Shown here: piece after piece, positions 1-9,781 of the stretch
Numbering within the stretch: position 1 is the first letter of the stretch
Layout of the letters: every line of letters starts with the position of its first letter
Assembly (NCBI RefSeq): GCF_030817415.1
Contig: NZ_JAUSZI010000002.1
Coordinates: 2,542,001-2,606,000 of the forward strand
DNA length: 64,000 nt
Source: Streptomyces umbrinus
Lineage (GTDB): Bacteria; Actinomycetota; Actinomycetes; Streptomycetales; Streptomycetaceae
Direction of reading: 5' to 3'
The notes under the pieces: generated by a model
What the model was told of the DNA's origin: nothing
The model's database searches: none
Seen by the model: the letters and a program-made list of their open reading frames with translations, nothing else
Position numbers and translations under genes: made by a program

Positions 1-352
1 ACCGCGCGACGGCGTGCCGCAGGAAGCGGCGCTGGGCCCGGTGGAGGGAACGCCCGGCAGAGTCTTCGGCCTGCCGTACGGCGTCCTGTGGGGCCATGCC
101 CTCGCACTCGACGAGCCGCACAGCGGCGAGGACGAGGCCGAGGACGAAGTTCTCCAGATACGGCTTCGGCCGCTCAACGCGGCGGCCAGGCCAGGCGTTC
201 GGCCGCGTCTTGCCCTCTGCGAAGCGCAGGCAAGTGTACTGCTCGTCCGCCGCGTGCGAAGCCTGCACCCGGATCAGCGCGCCGCTGCCGGTCATCCCCT
301 CCGGGGGTGGCCACTCCGCCCCTGCTGCTCCGCCCCTGCCTCTGTCCTGCAC
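1..352 (-). CDS. Hypothetical protein, 3' part cut by the window edge
   Basis: Reading frame on the minus strand that stays open to position 1. I chose the GTG at 352 because a GAGGGAG ribosome-binding site lies 7 bases upstream; an internal ATG at 295 with GGAGGGG directly before it is an alternative. The visible part (about 117 residues) is polar, has Cys in 'DEQYTCLRF' and a helical stretch 'LGLVLAAVRLVECEGM', and shows no motif I can name. It is divergent from the methylase operon, so the intergenic AT-richer stretch may serve both. Function unknown. Confidence 0.45.
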   Translation of the reverse strand, partial: MQDRGRGGAAGAEWPPPEGMTGSGALIRVQASHAADEQYTCLRFAEGKTRPNAWPGRRVERPKPYLENFVLGLVLAAVRLVECEGMAPQDAVRQAEDSAGRSLHRAQRRFLRHAVAR

Positions 353-506
353 GGTCCGTCTCCCTCGGCAACTGCGGTGCCCACGGCACACTCCACCCGT
401 CGCTGCGGCCCCCTGAGGCGACCGTAGTAAGACCGTACCAGAGTGTGAATATAGCCAACCAAAATCTGTGATCTAAGTTCGACGCTACTGTGATCCTGTT
501 CGACTC

Positions 507-520
507 ACGCGAATTCGCGT
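507..520. promoter_or_regulatory. 14-bp perfect palindrome upstream of the methylase operon
   Basis: ACGCGAATTCGCGT is a perfect palindrome 50 bases before the ATG at 570. The heptamer GTTCGAC occurs twice nearby (477-483 and 498-504), and the region 425-500 is clearly AT-richer than its surroundings, as expected of a promoter. A plausible operator, perhaps for the HTH-bearing first protein of the operon, as RM systems are often self-controlled. That partner is inference. Confidence 0.35.
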
Positions 521-569
521 AGGGTCGACTGCACCCCCCGAGCTGCCGGAAGACGAGGAGCCGAGGAGC

Positions 570-2774
570 ATGACGACAGGCCGAGTGGAGGTGACCGCGG
601 CGGACATCGCCCGGTTCGCCGAGGTGAAACCGACCGCCGTCAGCAACTGGCGCAAGCGGCACAACGACTTCCCCCAACCCGTTGGCGGCACCGACCGCAG
701 CCCCCGTTTCGACCTCGCCGAGGTCGAAGAGTGGCTTGGACGCCAGGGCAAGGCCCGGCGTATCGCGGTGGCCGAGCGGCTGTGGCAAAGCTTCGAATCC
801 GCAAGGGTTGGCAGCGCCGCCGAGGACGCCCTGGCCCTCACCGGCCTGCTCCTGTTCCACCTCCACCGCCATCCCGGTACACAGAGCCCGCACGACAAGG
901 CGGGCATGGTCCAGCTGATGGAGCGCGCCGAGCACACCTTCGCCGAGGCTCCCGGCGGCACGGTCGGCAGTCTCGGCGAACTCCTCAGCCCCCTTCAGTA
1001 CGAGCTCGGTGCCCGGTTGCTCTCCCTCCTGGTCACCGCTACCGAGGCCGCGGCGGCCGATGGCGCGCGCGCCACCTTCGACGACCTGTGCGCCCGCTTC
1101 TTGCACCAGGGCTCACGTTCCAGCCTCGCCGCCACACCCCGAGAACTCGCCGACCTGATGGTCACCCTCGCCGGGGCGCCCACCGACGGCGCGGTGCTCG
1201 ACGCCTCCTGCGGCAGCGGAACCTTCCTCCTCGCCGCCGCCGACGCGGGTGCCACCCGCGTCCAGGGTCAGGAGCTCAGCCACTCCCTCGCCCTCTTCGC
1301 CGCCCTCCGCCTGGCCTTCCGTAACACCGATCCGGCAGCGACGGCCGTCTCCTTCGACGTGCACACCGGCGACTTCCTGCGCCGCCCCGCCTTCCGTTCC
1401 GGGCGCGCGGCGGCCGTCGTCGGTCACCCACCGTTCGCCGACCGCAACTGGGGCCACGAAGAGCTTGTCGACCATGTGAGCTGGGAGTACGGCTTCCCAC
1501 CCCGCGGCGAGTCGGAACTCGCCTGGATCCAGCAGACCCTCGCCCATGCCGCTCCGGGTGCGCCGGTAGTCCTCCTCCTGCCCCCGGCGGTCGCCTTCCG
1601 CCCCTCTGGCCGCCGCATCCGACAGGAGCTGCTGCGCCGGGGCGCGCTACGCGCGGTGCTCTCCCTTCCCGCCGGCTACGCGGCCCACTACGCGCTCGCC
1701 CTCCAGATCTGGGTCCTGCGCCGCCCTGAACTGGGTGAACTGCCGCCTGCCCACGTCCTGATGACAGACACCGGGAACGAGCAGGATCCGCGCAGCATGA
1801 TCCAGGATCTCTGGGTGCGGTACGTAGCGGCGGCCGACGACGCTTCCTCGTTCCTGGAGCGCCCCGGCGTGGCTCGGTCGGTCCCTGTGATGGATCTCCT
1901 CGACGACGATGTCGACTTGACCCCGCGCCGTCATCTGCCCCAGCCCGCCGCACTCGGCGTGAGTGCCGAAACACTGGACGCGGCTCGTACCACCGTGGAC
2001 GAGACCCTGCGCGCGCTCAGGTCCTCGCTGCCCACCGTCGGCGCGCTCCCCGACCTGCCGGACCTGACCGAGTCTGCGCGCGCGGGTATCCGCGTCGCCA
2101 CCGTCGCCGAGCTGGCCAAGAGCGGCGTCGTGGTGCTGCGTCGCCCCACCCACGTGATGCGTCAACGTCCCATCGGCGATGTTCGCCGCGGGCAGACCGT
2201 CTCCGCTTCGCCCCCCATCCCTGGACCTGGACAGGCTCTCTTCCTCACCGCGCGAGACGTCGTAACAGGCCGGTCGCCGTCTGAGGTGGGCCCGGCCCCC
2301 GACGACCCCGTCCAGCACCAGCCGGTGCGCGCCGGTGACATCCTCCTGCCCGTCACCGCCCGAAGTGTCGTAGCCCGCGTCGCCACCACCGAGGACGCGG
2401 GGGCCTACCCGGAGGCCACGCTGCACCACATTCTCGTGGCCAACACCGACATCCTGGATCCGTGGTACCTGGCCGGCTTCCTCTCCAGCGCGGAAGGCGC
2501 GCACCAGGCCGCGTCCACCACCAGCAGCCTCGGTTCCCACACTCGCCTGGACCCGCGCCGCGTCCGGGTCCCCCTGTTCCCGATCGAGCGGCAGCGCGCG
2601 TACGGCGAGGCGTTCCGCGCCGTGGCCGACTTCAGTCGTCTCCTGCGCACAGCCCACGAGATGGGGCAGGATCTGGCCAAGGACGCCACGGAGGCGGTGG
2701 CATGGGCGCTGCACAGCCGGGGCGGTACGGAACACGGCCTACCGCTCGATGCCCAGACCGACGTTGCCCGGTGA
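570..2774 (+). CDS. N6-adenine DNA methylase-like protein with N-terminal HTH and C-terminal specificity-like domain
   Basis: 734 residues; ATG preceded by two GAGGAG-like sites. Residues ~8-60 form an excisionase/MerR-like helix-turn-helix ('IARFAEVKPTAVSNWRKR'). The class I SAM-methyltransferase core follows: motif I 'DASCGSGTF' at ~211-219 and motif IV at 285-289. Motif IV reads GHPPF where N6-methylases need [N/D/S]PP[F/Y], so the catalytic Asn is a His and activity is doubtful. The C-terminal ~200 residues resemble an HsdS target-recognition half ('FLTARDVVTG', 'DILLPVTARSVVARV', 'HILVANTDILDPWYLAGFL'). It sits 59 bases before a complete hsdMSR set. It could be a regulator or extra specificity subunit of that system, or an independent methylase. 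Confidence 0.85.
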   Translation: MTTGRVEVTAADIARFAEVKPTAVSNWRKRHNDFPQPVGGTDRSPRFDLAEVEEWLGRQGKARRIAVAERLWQSFESARVGSAAEDALALTGLLLFHLHRHPGTQSPHDKAGMVQLMERAEHTFAEAPGGTVGSLGELLSPLQYELGARLLSLLVTATEAAAADGARATFDDLCARFLHQGSRSSLAATPRELADLMVTLAGAPTDGAVLDASCGSGTFLLAAADAGATRVQGQELSHSLALFAALRLAFRNTDPAATAVSFDVHTGDFLRRPAFRSGRAAAVVGHPPFADRNWGHEELVDHVSWEYGFPPRGESELAWIQQTLAHAAPGAPVVLLLPPAVAFRPSGRRIRQELLRRGALRAVLSLPAGYAAHYALALQIWVLRRPELGELPPAHVLMTDTGNEQDPRSMIQDLWVRYVAAADDASSFLERPGVARSVPVMDLLDDDVDLTPRRHLPQPAALGVSAETLDAARTTVDETLRALRSSLPTVGALPDLPDLTESARAGIRVATVAELAKSGVVVLRRPTHVMRQRPIGDVRRGQTVSASPPIPGPGQALFLTARDVVTGRSPSEVGPAPDDPVQHQPVRAGDILLPVTARSVVARVATTEDAGAYPEATLHHILVANTDILDPWYLAGFLSSAEGAHQAASTTSSLGSHTRLDPRRVRVPLFPIERQRAYGEAFRAVADFSRLLRTAHEMGQDLAKDATEAVAWALHSRGGTEHGLPLDAQTDVAR

Positions 2775-2833
2775 CTCTCTGTTTCCCGAGCTCCCTGAAC
2801 ACCAACTCCCAAGAATTGTAAGGACGTACGGAC

Positions 2834-4855
2834 GTGGTGACCGATCCGAAGGCCCAAGCAGCCGCGGAGTACGCACAGGCGACGAAGCTCGCGAACCTCA
2901 TCTGGGAGGTGGCGGACTTGTTGCGGGGCGAGTACAAGCGCTCGGACTACGGCAAGGTGATCCTTCCGTTCACCGTGCTGCGACGCCTTGAATGCGTGCT
3001 GGCGCCGACGCGGAACGAGGTGGTCGCTGAGTTCAAGCGCATCGCGGGCAAGGGGAGAAACCCTCACCCGTTCCTGCCGGCCAAGGCTGGCCACTCCTTC
3101 TACAACACGACGCTCCACACGCTCGCCTCTATCGCAGGCGCCCACGAGGACGAGAAGGCCGATCTGCCGAAGTACGTCCAGGGATTCTCCCCGGATGCCT
3201 ACGACGTGTTCCAGAAGTTCCGCTTCGAGGAGCAGATCCAGCACCTGTTGGACACGAAGCTTCTCCACAAGGTCGTGTCGGCTTTCGCGGGTTACAACCT
3301 TCACCCCAAGACAGTCTCCAACCACATCATGGGATACGCCTTTGAGGAGCTCATCCGGAAATTCTCTGAGGAGTCCAACGAGACGGCTGGTGAGCACTTC
3401 ACACCGCGCGAGGTCATCCAGCTGATCACCCGCCTCCTCATCACCCCGGACCTCGGGGAACTCAAGGTCGGCAGACCCACGCGCACCATCTACGACCCGA
3501 CGGCCGGCACGGGCGGCATGCTCAACGCGGGTCAGGACGTGATCTTCGAGCACAACACAAAGGCCGACGTGTATGTGTTCGGGCAGGAACTCAATCCCGA
3601 GTCCTGGGCGATCTGTCGCTCCGACATGATGATCAAGAATCAGGACATCGAGCGCATTCAGCTGGGCAACACCCTCAGCTACGACAAATTCGAGGACCTC
3701 CGCTTCGACTACATGCTCTCCAACCCGCCGTTCGGTGTGGCCTGGAAGAAGGTCCAGAGGGAGGTCGAGGGCGAGCGGGACAACCTGGGCCATCGAGGCC
3801 GCTTCGGCGCGGGCACCCCGCGCATCAGCGACGGCTCGCTTCTGTTCCTCCAGCACATGATCTCCAAGATGCGGCCTGTGGACGAGGGGGGCAGTCGCAT
3901 CGGCATCGTCTTCAACGGCTCGCCGCTCTTCAGCGGGGCGGCGGGTTCCGGCGAGTCCGAGATTCGCCGCTGGATCCTCACGAAGGACTGGCTGGAGGCT
4001 GTGGTCGCGCTCCCCGACCAGCTCTTCTACAACACCGGCATCTCCACATACTTCTGGATCCTCAGCAACCGCAAGGCCCCAGCCCACAAGGGCAAGGTCA
4101 TGTTGGTTGACGCCCGCGACCAGTGGGTCAAGATGCGCAAGTCCCTCGGGGACAAGCGGAAGGTGATCAGCGAGGAGCAGATCACACATGTGATGAAGCT
4201 CTACGCCGAGGGCCTGGAGATCGCCGAGAACGAGTCCCACACATTCCACGGCAAGGTCAAGGTCTTCGACAACGCCGACTTCGGCTACCAGCGCATTACC
4301 GTCGAACGCCCGCTGAAACTGCGCTTCGAAGTCACCGAGGAGACGCTGGAGGAGGCCCGCGAGTCAAAGGGCATGCTCAAGCACTTCGGGGAGGCCGGAG
4401 TCGAGCACTTCGCGGACGCTCTCAAGCCCCTCCTTGGGAAGACATGGCCAGGAAAGAAGGCGGCCTGGGCGGCGGTCAACGCGGCGCTCGCCGAGGCCCG
4501 CATTCCGTGGAGCCGCAACGCCTCCTTCCAGAAGGCGCTACGCGAGATCATTGGCGTGCGCGACCCTGAGGGCGAGGTGCAGATGAAGAAGGGCGAGCCG
4601 GAACCGGACCCGGAACTGCGCGATTACGAGAACGTGCCCTTGGATCAGGACGTGGATCAGTACCTCAAAGACGAGGTACTCCCATTCGTGCCCGACGCAT
4701 GGATCGACCACGAGAAGACGAAAATCGGCTACGAGATCCCGTTCACTCGACACTTTTACGTATACAAGCCACCGCGCCCGCTGGCGGAGATCGACGCAAA
4801 GCTGAAGGGGCTGGAGGAGCAGGTTCAGAGGCTGTTGCGGGAGGTGGCGGAGTGA
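2834..4855 (+). CDS. hsdM: Type I restriction-modification system methyltransferase subunit HsdM
   Basis: 673 residues, GTG start with AAGGA 8-9 bases upstream. The N-terminal HsdM helical domain ('ANLIWEVADLLRGEYKRSDYGKVILPFTVLRRLE') is typical. The SAM motif I 'DPTAGTGGM' lies at ~222-230 and the catalytic motif IV 'SNPPFG' at ~296-301, both intact. The product methylates adenine in M2S and takes part in cleavage as R2M2S. The stop codon overlaps the hsdS start in GTGA, so translation is coupled. Unlike the preceding methylase-like protein, this one has every expected catalytic residue and is probably the active modification subunit. Confidence 0.95.
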   Translation: MVTDPKAQAAAEYAQATKLANLIWEVADLLRGEYKRSDYGKVILPFTVLRRLECVLAPTRNEVVAEFKRIAGKGRNPHPFLPAKAGHSFYNTTLHTLASIAGAHEDEKADLPKYVQGFSPDAYDVFQKFRFEEQIQHLLDTKLLHKVVSAFAGYNLHPKTVSNHIMGYAFEELIRKFSEESNETAGEHFTPREVIQLITRLLITPDLGELKVGRPTRTIYDPTAGTGGMLNAGQDVIFEHNTKADVYVFGQELNPESWAICRSDMMIKNQDIERIQLGNTLSYDKFEDLRFDYMLSNPPFGVAWKKVQREVEGERDNLGHRGRFGAGTPRISDGSLLFLQHMISKMRPVDEGGSRIGIVFNGSPLFSGAAGSGESEIRRWILTKDWLEAVVALPDQLFYNTGISTYFWILSNRKAPAHKGKVMLVDARDQWVKMRKSLGDKRKVISEEQITHVMKLYAEGLEIAENESHTFHGKVKVFDNADFGYQRITVERPLKLRFEVTEETLEEARESKGMLKHFGEAGVEHFADALKPLLGKTWPGKKAAWAAVNAALAEARIPWSRNASFQKALREIIGVRDPEGEVQMKKGEPEPDPELRDYENVPLDQDVDQYLKDEVLPFVPDAWIDHEKTKIGYEIPFTRHFYVYKPPRPLAEIDAKLKGLEEQVQRLLREVAE

Positions 4856-6186
4856 GCGCAATCGAAATCGCTCCATGGCTTGCAGGTTCGCAGTGGCCCA
4901 CGGCACCAATTCGCCTCGTGGCGCGACTAGGGTCTGGCCATACGCCGAGCCGCAGCAAACCTGAGTATTGGCAAGACTGCACCATTCCATGGATTACCCT
5001 GGCTGATGTTTGGCAGTTGCGTGGCAACCAAGTTGATTTCATCGTGGAGACGAAGGAGCAGATCAGCAAACTCGGGGAGAAAAATTCCGCCGCAGTCAGG
5101 CACCCTGCAGGAACTGTAATTCTTTCTCGTACTGCGTCAGTTGGCTTCTCGGCAATAATGGGACGAGAAATGGCGACAAGTCAGGACTTCGTGACCTGGA
5201 CTTGCGGGCCGCGACTTGCCCCCCGATTTCTGCTGCATGCACTGCGAGCGATGGCTCCGGACCTCAAGCGGATCGCAGCCGGATCCACTCACAAGACGAT
5301 CTATATGCCAGACGTAGAAAAACTCAGGGTGCCGTTGCCTTCACTGGAAGAGCAGCGTCACATCGTCGAATTTCTCGATGCCGAGACGACTCGCTTGGAT
5401 GACTTGGCTCGTGCATGCAGCGACCAACTGGACGCTCTAGTCGAACGCTCATTCGCGACCGTCAGCGAGATCCTGATCCCGGGCACGCTCACACAGCCAC
5501 TCGGCAAGTACCCTTACCCTTGGCTTCCCGCAATGCCGAAAGATACCCAACTTACACGCCTTGGCTACGTCTGTCGTCTGCAGAACGGTGTCACAGTCGA
5601 CGAGGGACGCGCTCGAACCGATAGTGATGTCACTCGACCGTATCTCCGTGTAGCAAATGTTCAGGCCGGACATCTGGCACTCGATTCCATCACGGAAATC
5701 ACCGTTCCTAAACATGTGGCGAAGCGAAGCACCCTACGTACTGGCGATGTGCTGATGACCGAGGGGGGCGATCTCGACAAGCTTGGCCGTGGCACGGTGT
5801 GGCGCGGCGAGTTGGCCAACTGCCTTCATCAGAATCATGTCTTCGCCCTGCGTCCCGAGCTAGACAAGCTGGATCCGGACTATCTGGCGTTGATGACCCA
5901 GACGGTCCATGGCCGGTGCTACTTCGAAAGCACCGGAACTAAGACGACCAACCTGGCCTCCACGAACAGCGGCAAGATCCTCAGCTTTCCCGTCCCGTTG
6001 CCCAATCTCCAGAAGCAGCAGGAGCTCGTCAGACAGGTGCAGAAGCAACAGGAGTCCGTGCGAGAGGCGTACCAGGTCCTCACCCTCCAATCGGCTCTGC
6101 TCGCCGAACGCCGCCAGGCCCTCATCACCGCAGCAGTAACCGGTCAGCTCGACGTCACCACCGCCCGAGGAGTGGAGGCCCCGTGA
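4852..6186 (+). CDS. hsdS: Type I restriction-modification specificity subunit HsdS
   Basis: 444 residues from the GTG at 4852, chosen because it overlaps the hsdM stop as GTGA and has GGAGGTGG just upstream; a longer frame extends to 4699 inside hsdM. Two target-recognition domains are visible: the first opens with 'VARLGSGHTPSRSKPEYW', the second with 'LGYVCRLQNGVTVDEG'. Each is followed by a conserved helix ('LPSLEEQRHIVEFLDAET', 'LPNLQKQQELVRQVQ'). Codon use in about 4860-5760 is noticeably AT-richer than in hsdM and hsdR, consistent with exchange of TRDs from another source. The protein ends in the usual 'QALITAAVTGQLDV'. Confidence 0.95.
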   Translation: MSAIEIAPWLAGSQWPTAPIRLVARLGSGHTPSRSKPEYWQDCTIPWITLADVWQLRGNQVDFIVETKEQISKLGEKNSAAVRHPAGTVILSRTASVGFSAIMGREMATSQDFVTWTCGPRLAPRFLLHALRAMAPDLKRIAAGSTHKTIYMPDVEKLRVPLPSLEEQRHIVEFLDAETTRLDDLARACSDQLDALVERSFATVSEILIPGTLTQPLGKYPYPWLPAMPKDTQLTRLGYVCRLQNGVTVDEGRARTDSDVTRPYLRVANVQAGHLALDSITEITVPKHVAKRSTLRTGDVLMTEGGDLDKLGRGTVWRGELANCLHQNHVFALRPELDKLDPDYLALMTQTVHGRCYFESTGTKTTNLASTNSGKILSFPVPLPNLQKQQELVRQVQKQQESVREAYQVLTLQSALLAERRQALITAAVTGQLDVTTARGVEAP

Positions 6187-9100
6187 CCCGCCCCCATGCC
6201 CCCGCCGCCCCCGTACAACCCCGCCCGGACTCCGAGTACGCCTTCGAGCGGACCATCGTCGAAGCCCTCACTGCCTCCGATTGGCACGAAGGCGAGCGGG
6301 GGCAGGGCGCCTACAATCCCGAGCTTGGTCTCGACACGGCCCAGTTGTGGACCTTCCTTGGCGCCACGCAGCCCGCCGTCCTGGAGCGACTCAAGGAGTT
6401 CACCGGCGAGGCGGGGAGCCCCGAGGCCGCCGGCATCGCCATGCGTGAGTTCGGCAAGCTGCTCGCCCGCGAAATCGACGCGCGCGGCACGCTCGACGTG
6501 CTGCGCAACGGCGTCAAGGACCGCGGCCTGCACATCGAGCTCGCCTACTTCCGGCCCGCGCACGCCATCGCCGAGGACGCGTTCCGCAACTACCGGAGCA
6601 ACCGCCTGACGGTGACCCCCCGCCTGCGCTACGCGCCCGACCACACCCGCGAACTCGACCTGGTCCTGTTTCTCAACGGGCTTCCCCTCGCGACGGCCGA
6701 GCTCAAGAGCTCGGCGTCCCAAAACCCCCAGAACGTCGAGGATGCGAAGCACCAGTACCGCACCACCCGTGACCCGAAGGACCTGATCTTCGCCAAGCGG
6801 GCCCTTGTCCACTTCGCGGTCGACGAGATGCTCGTCTTCCTCACCACCCGCCTCCAGGGCGAGAAGACGCTCTTCCTCCCCTTCAACCAGGGGTCGAAGG
6901 GGCCGGGCAATCCTGGAGGCGCAGGCAACCCGCCCCTTCCCGACAGTGAGAACGGACCCGGTTACCGCACCGCATACCTCTGGGAGGAGGTCTGGCAGCC
7001 GGATAATTGGATGGCGATCGTCAAGCGGTTCCTGCACGTCGAGGACCCCAGGAACAAGAAGGGCGCCGCGAAGAGCGGGCGGCCGCGTCGCGTGTCCGTG
7101 CACAACCGGACCCTGATCTTCCCCCGCTACCACCAGTGGGACGCCGTCCGCCGCCTCACCACTCACGCCGCGTACCACGGCTCCGGCCAGAACTACCTCG
7201 TCGAGCACTCCGCCGGTTCCGGCAAGTCCAACACCATCGGCTGGCTCGCCCACCACCTCTCCGTGCTGCACGGCTCCGCCGAGCCGGGCGCGCTCGATCC
7301 GAAGGCGGTCGCCGAAGGGCGTATCGAGGCCGACAAGCCTGTCTTCCACAAGATCGTGGTCGTCACAGACCGGACCGTCCTGGACGACCAGCTCCAGGAC
7401 ACCATCTACCAGTTCGACCACACGCCGGGCGTGGTCCGCCGGATCAAGGGAACCGAAGGCGTCAAGTCACAGCAGGTTGCCCAAGCCCTCGGTGACACTG
7501 GCACGAAGATCATAATCGTCACGGCGCAGACCTTCCCCCACATCCTCGAAGGCGTCACCGGCCTGCAGAACAAGCGGATCGCGATCATCGTGGACGAGGC
7601 CCACTCCGGCCAGACCGGCAGCTCCGTGCCCAAGATGCGCAAGGTGCTGCGCGGACTCGGCGCGGAGGAGAAGGCTGGCAAGGACGAGGAGGAGTTCCTG
7701 ACCTCCTCCGCTGCCGCACGCCAGATGCATCCGATGCTGTCGTACTTCGCCTTCACCGCGACGCCCAAGAAGAAGACCCTCAACCTCTTCGGTGTCACCG
7801 ACCCGGACACCAAGCTCAAGCGCGGGTTCCACATCTATTCGATGAAGCAGGCCATCGAGGAGGGCTTCATCCTCGATCCCCTGCGCAACTACACCCGTTA
7901 CACGACCCATTGGCGCGTCGCCAAGGACGGTGCCGAGCAGATCGAGGTGGACGAGGACAAGGCGAAGGGCGAGCTCGCCAAGTTCGTCTATCTCAATCCG
8001 ACCACCCTCGCCCAGCATGCCGAGATCATCGTCGAGCACTTCGCCGTACACGGCCGCCGCCGGCTCGGCGGGCGGGCGAAGGCAATGGTGGTCACCCGGT
8101 CCCGGCAGGCCGCGTACAAGATGTACAGGCATCTGGTGCAGGCCACCAAGGATCTGGACTGCGCGGACCTCGGCGTCCTCGTCGCATTCTCCGGGGAGTT
8201 GGAGGTGGAGAAAGAGATCGACGGGGTCATCATCAAGGTCAAGGTCACCGAGGCTGAACTCAACGGCGTCTCCGAGAAAGAACTCCCTGACGCCTTCGCC
8301 TACACCCGCGCCGACGACCGCTACGCCGCCATGCGCACCGGAAAGCCGGGCGGAGCGCCCCCGCGCACCGAGTACCGCATTCTCGTCGTCGCGGAGAAGT
8401 ACCAGACCGGCTTCGACCAGCCGCTCCTCACCCACATGTACATCGAGAAGCCTCTGACCGACGTGGCCGCCGTCCAGACCCTCTCTCGCCTCAACCGCAC
8501 CCACCCAAGCAAGAGCCAGGAGGATCTGTTCGTCCTGGACTTCGTCAACGACCCCGAGGACGTCAAGAAGGAGTACGCCCCCTATTTCAAGGAGGCCCGT
8601 ACCGAGCCTGCCGACGTCAACCTCCTCTACACCTCCCAGCGCGAGGTGATGGACCACTGGTTGGTGTACGAGGACGAGATGGACGCCTTCGTCAGGGCCC
8701 TGGCCACCGCTCAGGCCGTCGACGGGTCCGCCTCCGCCGGTGAGCCGGGCGCCCGCCGCTGGGAGAAGGCCCACGCTGGTCTTTACCGCCACACCGACGC
8801 CGCCCGCGCTCGCTTCGTCGAGCGCCAGGAACAGGACGAGGACGCCGCCGAGGAGTTCCGCGCCGACCTGCGCGGCTTCCTACGCCAGTACGGCTTCCTG
8901 TCCCAGCTCATGCCGCGTGTCGACATCGGCCTCGAACGCCTCTATCTCTACGGCAAGCACCTCGCCAACATCCTGCCTCCGCCCCCGTACGATCCCTCCC
9001 TCGACATAGGGGAGATGGACCTGACGCATATGCGGGTCACCAAGGTCGGCGACTACGACATCAGCCTCACCGACGACGACGTCGAGGACCTCGCCCCGTA

Positions 9101-9473
9101 CGGTGCCGAAGGCGCAGGCGGCCACCGAGACCCGGACAAGATCCTCCTTTCCGAGCTAATCGAGGAGTTCAACGTCCGCTACGGCCTCGGGCTGAGCGAA
9201 GCCGACCGTGTGATGTACGAGGAGCGCATCGTCGCCGCTGCGGAGGATCCGGACCTGGAGGACGCCGCCGTCGCCGCCCGCAACGAGGGCGACTTCGAGC
9301 ACCCCTTCAACAAGAGGTTCCGTGACATCATGATCGAACGGGCCGAGGCGGACACCAAGTTCACCGAACGCTACTTCTCCGATGCCGAATTTCAGGGGCA
9401 GCTCCTTCAGGAGGCCCGCACGGCCGCGTACCGTCTGATCCGGCGCCGCCACAACCTCCCCGACACCCGCTGA
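6183..9473 (+). CDS. hsdR: Type I restriction endonuclease subunit HsdR
   Basis: 1096 residues, GTG start overlapping the hsdS stop (GTGA). The N-terminal PD-(D/E)xK nuclease is recognisable from 'ELDLVLFLNGLPLATAELKSS' around residues 155-180. The SF2 motor follows: Walker A 'SAGSGKSNTIGW' near 345, DEAH box 'IIVDEAHSG' near 470, motif III 'FAFTATPKKKTL' and motif VI 'QTLSRLNRTHP'. The C-terminal helical region binds HsdM. Length and layout match active HsdR proteins, and no truncation is seen. It is the last gene of the operon and is followed by a hairpin terminator. Confidence 0.96.
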   Translation: MTRPHAPAAPVQPRPDSEYAFERTIVEALTASDWHEGERGQGAYNPELGLDTAQLWTFLGATQPAVLERLKEFTGEAGSPEAAGIAMREFGKLLAREIDARGTLDVLRNGVKDRGLHIELAYFRPAHAIAEDAFRNYRSNRLTVTPRLRYAPDHTRELDLVLFLNGLPLATAELKSSASQNPQNVEDAKHQYRTTRDPKDLIFAKRALVHFAVDEMLVFLTTRLQGEKTLFLPFNQGSKGPGNPGGAGNPPLPDSENGPGYRTAYLWEEVWQPDNWMAIVKRFLHVEDPRNKKGAAKSGRPRRVSVHNRTLIFPRYHQWDAVRRLTTHAAYHGSGQNYLVEHSAGSGKSNTIGWLAHHLSVLHGSAEPGALDPKAVAEGRIEADKPVFHKIVVVTDRTVLDDQLQDTIYQFDHTPGVVRRIKGTEGVKSQQVAQALGDTGTKIIIVTAQTFPHILEGVTGLQNKRIAIIVDEAHSGQTGSSVPKMRKVLRGLGAEEKAGKDEEEFLTSSAAARQMHPMLSYFAFTATPKKKTLNLFGVTDPDTKLKRGFHIYSMKQAIEEGFILDPLRNYTRYTTHWRVAKDGAEQIEVDEDKAKGELAKFVYLNPTTLAQHAEIIVEHFAVHGRRRLGGRAKAMVVTRSRQAAYKMYRHLVQATKDLDCADLGVLVAFSGELEVEKEIDGVIIKVKVTEAELNGVSEKELPDAFAYTRADDRYAAMRTGKPGGAPPRTEYRILVVAEKYQTGFDQPLLTHMYIEKPLTDVAAVQTLSRLNRTHPSKSQEDLFVLDFVNDPEDVKKEYAPYFKEARTEPADVNLLYTSQREVMDHWLVYEDEMDAFVRALATAQAVDGSASAGEPGARRWEKAHAGLYRHTDAARARFVERQEQDEDAAEEFRADLRGFLRQYGFLSQLMPRVDIGLERLYLYGKHLANILPPPPYDPSLDIGEMDLTHMRVTKVGDYDISLTDDDVEDLAPYGAEGAGGHRDPDKILLSELIEEFNVRYGLGLSEADRVMYEERIVAAAEDPDLEDAAVAARNEGDFEHPFNKRFRDIMIERAEADTKFTERYFSDAEFQGQLLQEARTAAYRLIRRRHNLPDTR

Positions 9474-9494
9474 GCCCACTGCGGGCGTAAGGCG

Positions 9495-9536
9495 AAGGGG
9501 CGGCTACCGGAAGACGCCCACCAAGAGCCGCCCCTT
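9495..9536 (+). terminator. Hairpin terminator after hsdR
   Basis: Perfect 11-bp stem: AAGGGGCGGCT at 9495-9505 pairs with AGCCGCCCCTT at 9526-9536 around a 20-base loop, 21 bases after the hsdR stop. No strong U tract, as is usual in actinomycetes. It can also stop transcription arriving from the convergent AIPR gene. Confidence 0.7.
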
Positions 9537-9781
9537 CCACGTGTACTGTTCGCGCCCTTCGGTGCCCAGCCGAGGCCGCGTATCCGGCGAACACCGTCCA
9601 GGACGCCGGGTCCACAGCGAGCTGCGGGCCTGGTCGGCCGGTCAGTACGACATTCGGGCCCGAGGGCTCGTCCTCGTCGAAGCGCCGACCGACCATCTGC
9701 CGGTCGAGCCCCGCCGTTCCGTCGGCAAGACGGTGGGCGGAGCTCGATGTGTGCCAGGCGCCCCCAGGATGACGGTGGCTG
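9537..9781. other. Intergenic stretch without a recognisable gene
   Basis: Lies between the convergent hsdR and AIPR genes. An open frame from 9541 exists, but it runs on as an antisense shadow of the AIPR gene and has no credible start. I see no repeat or RNA here. Confidence 0.4.

Noticed and set aside
2405..4249. A 614-codon minus-strand open frame
   Set aside because: Fully antisense to the methylase-like gene and hsdM; no start signal and no family resemblance.
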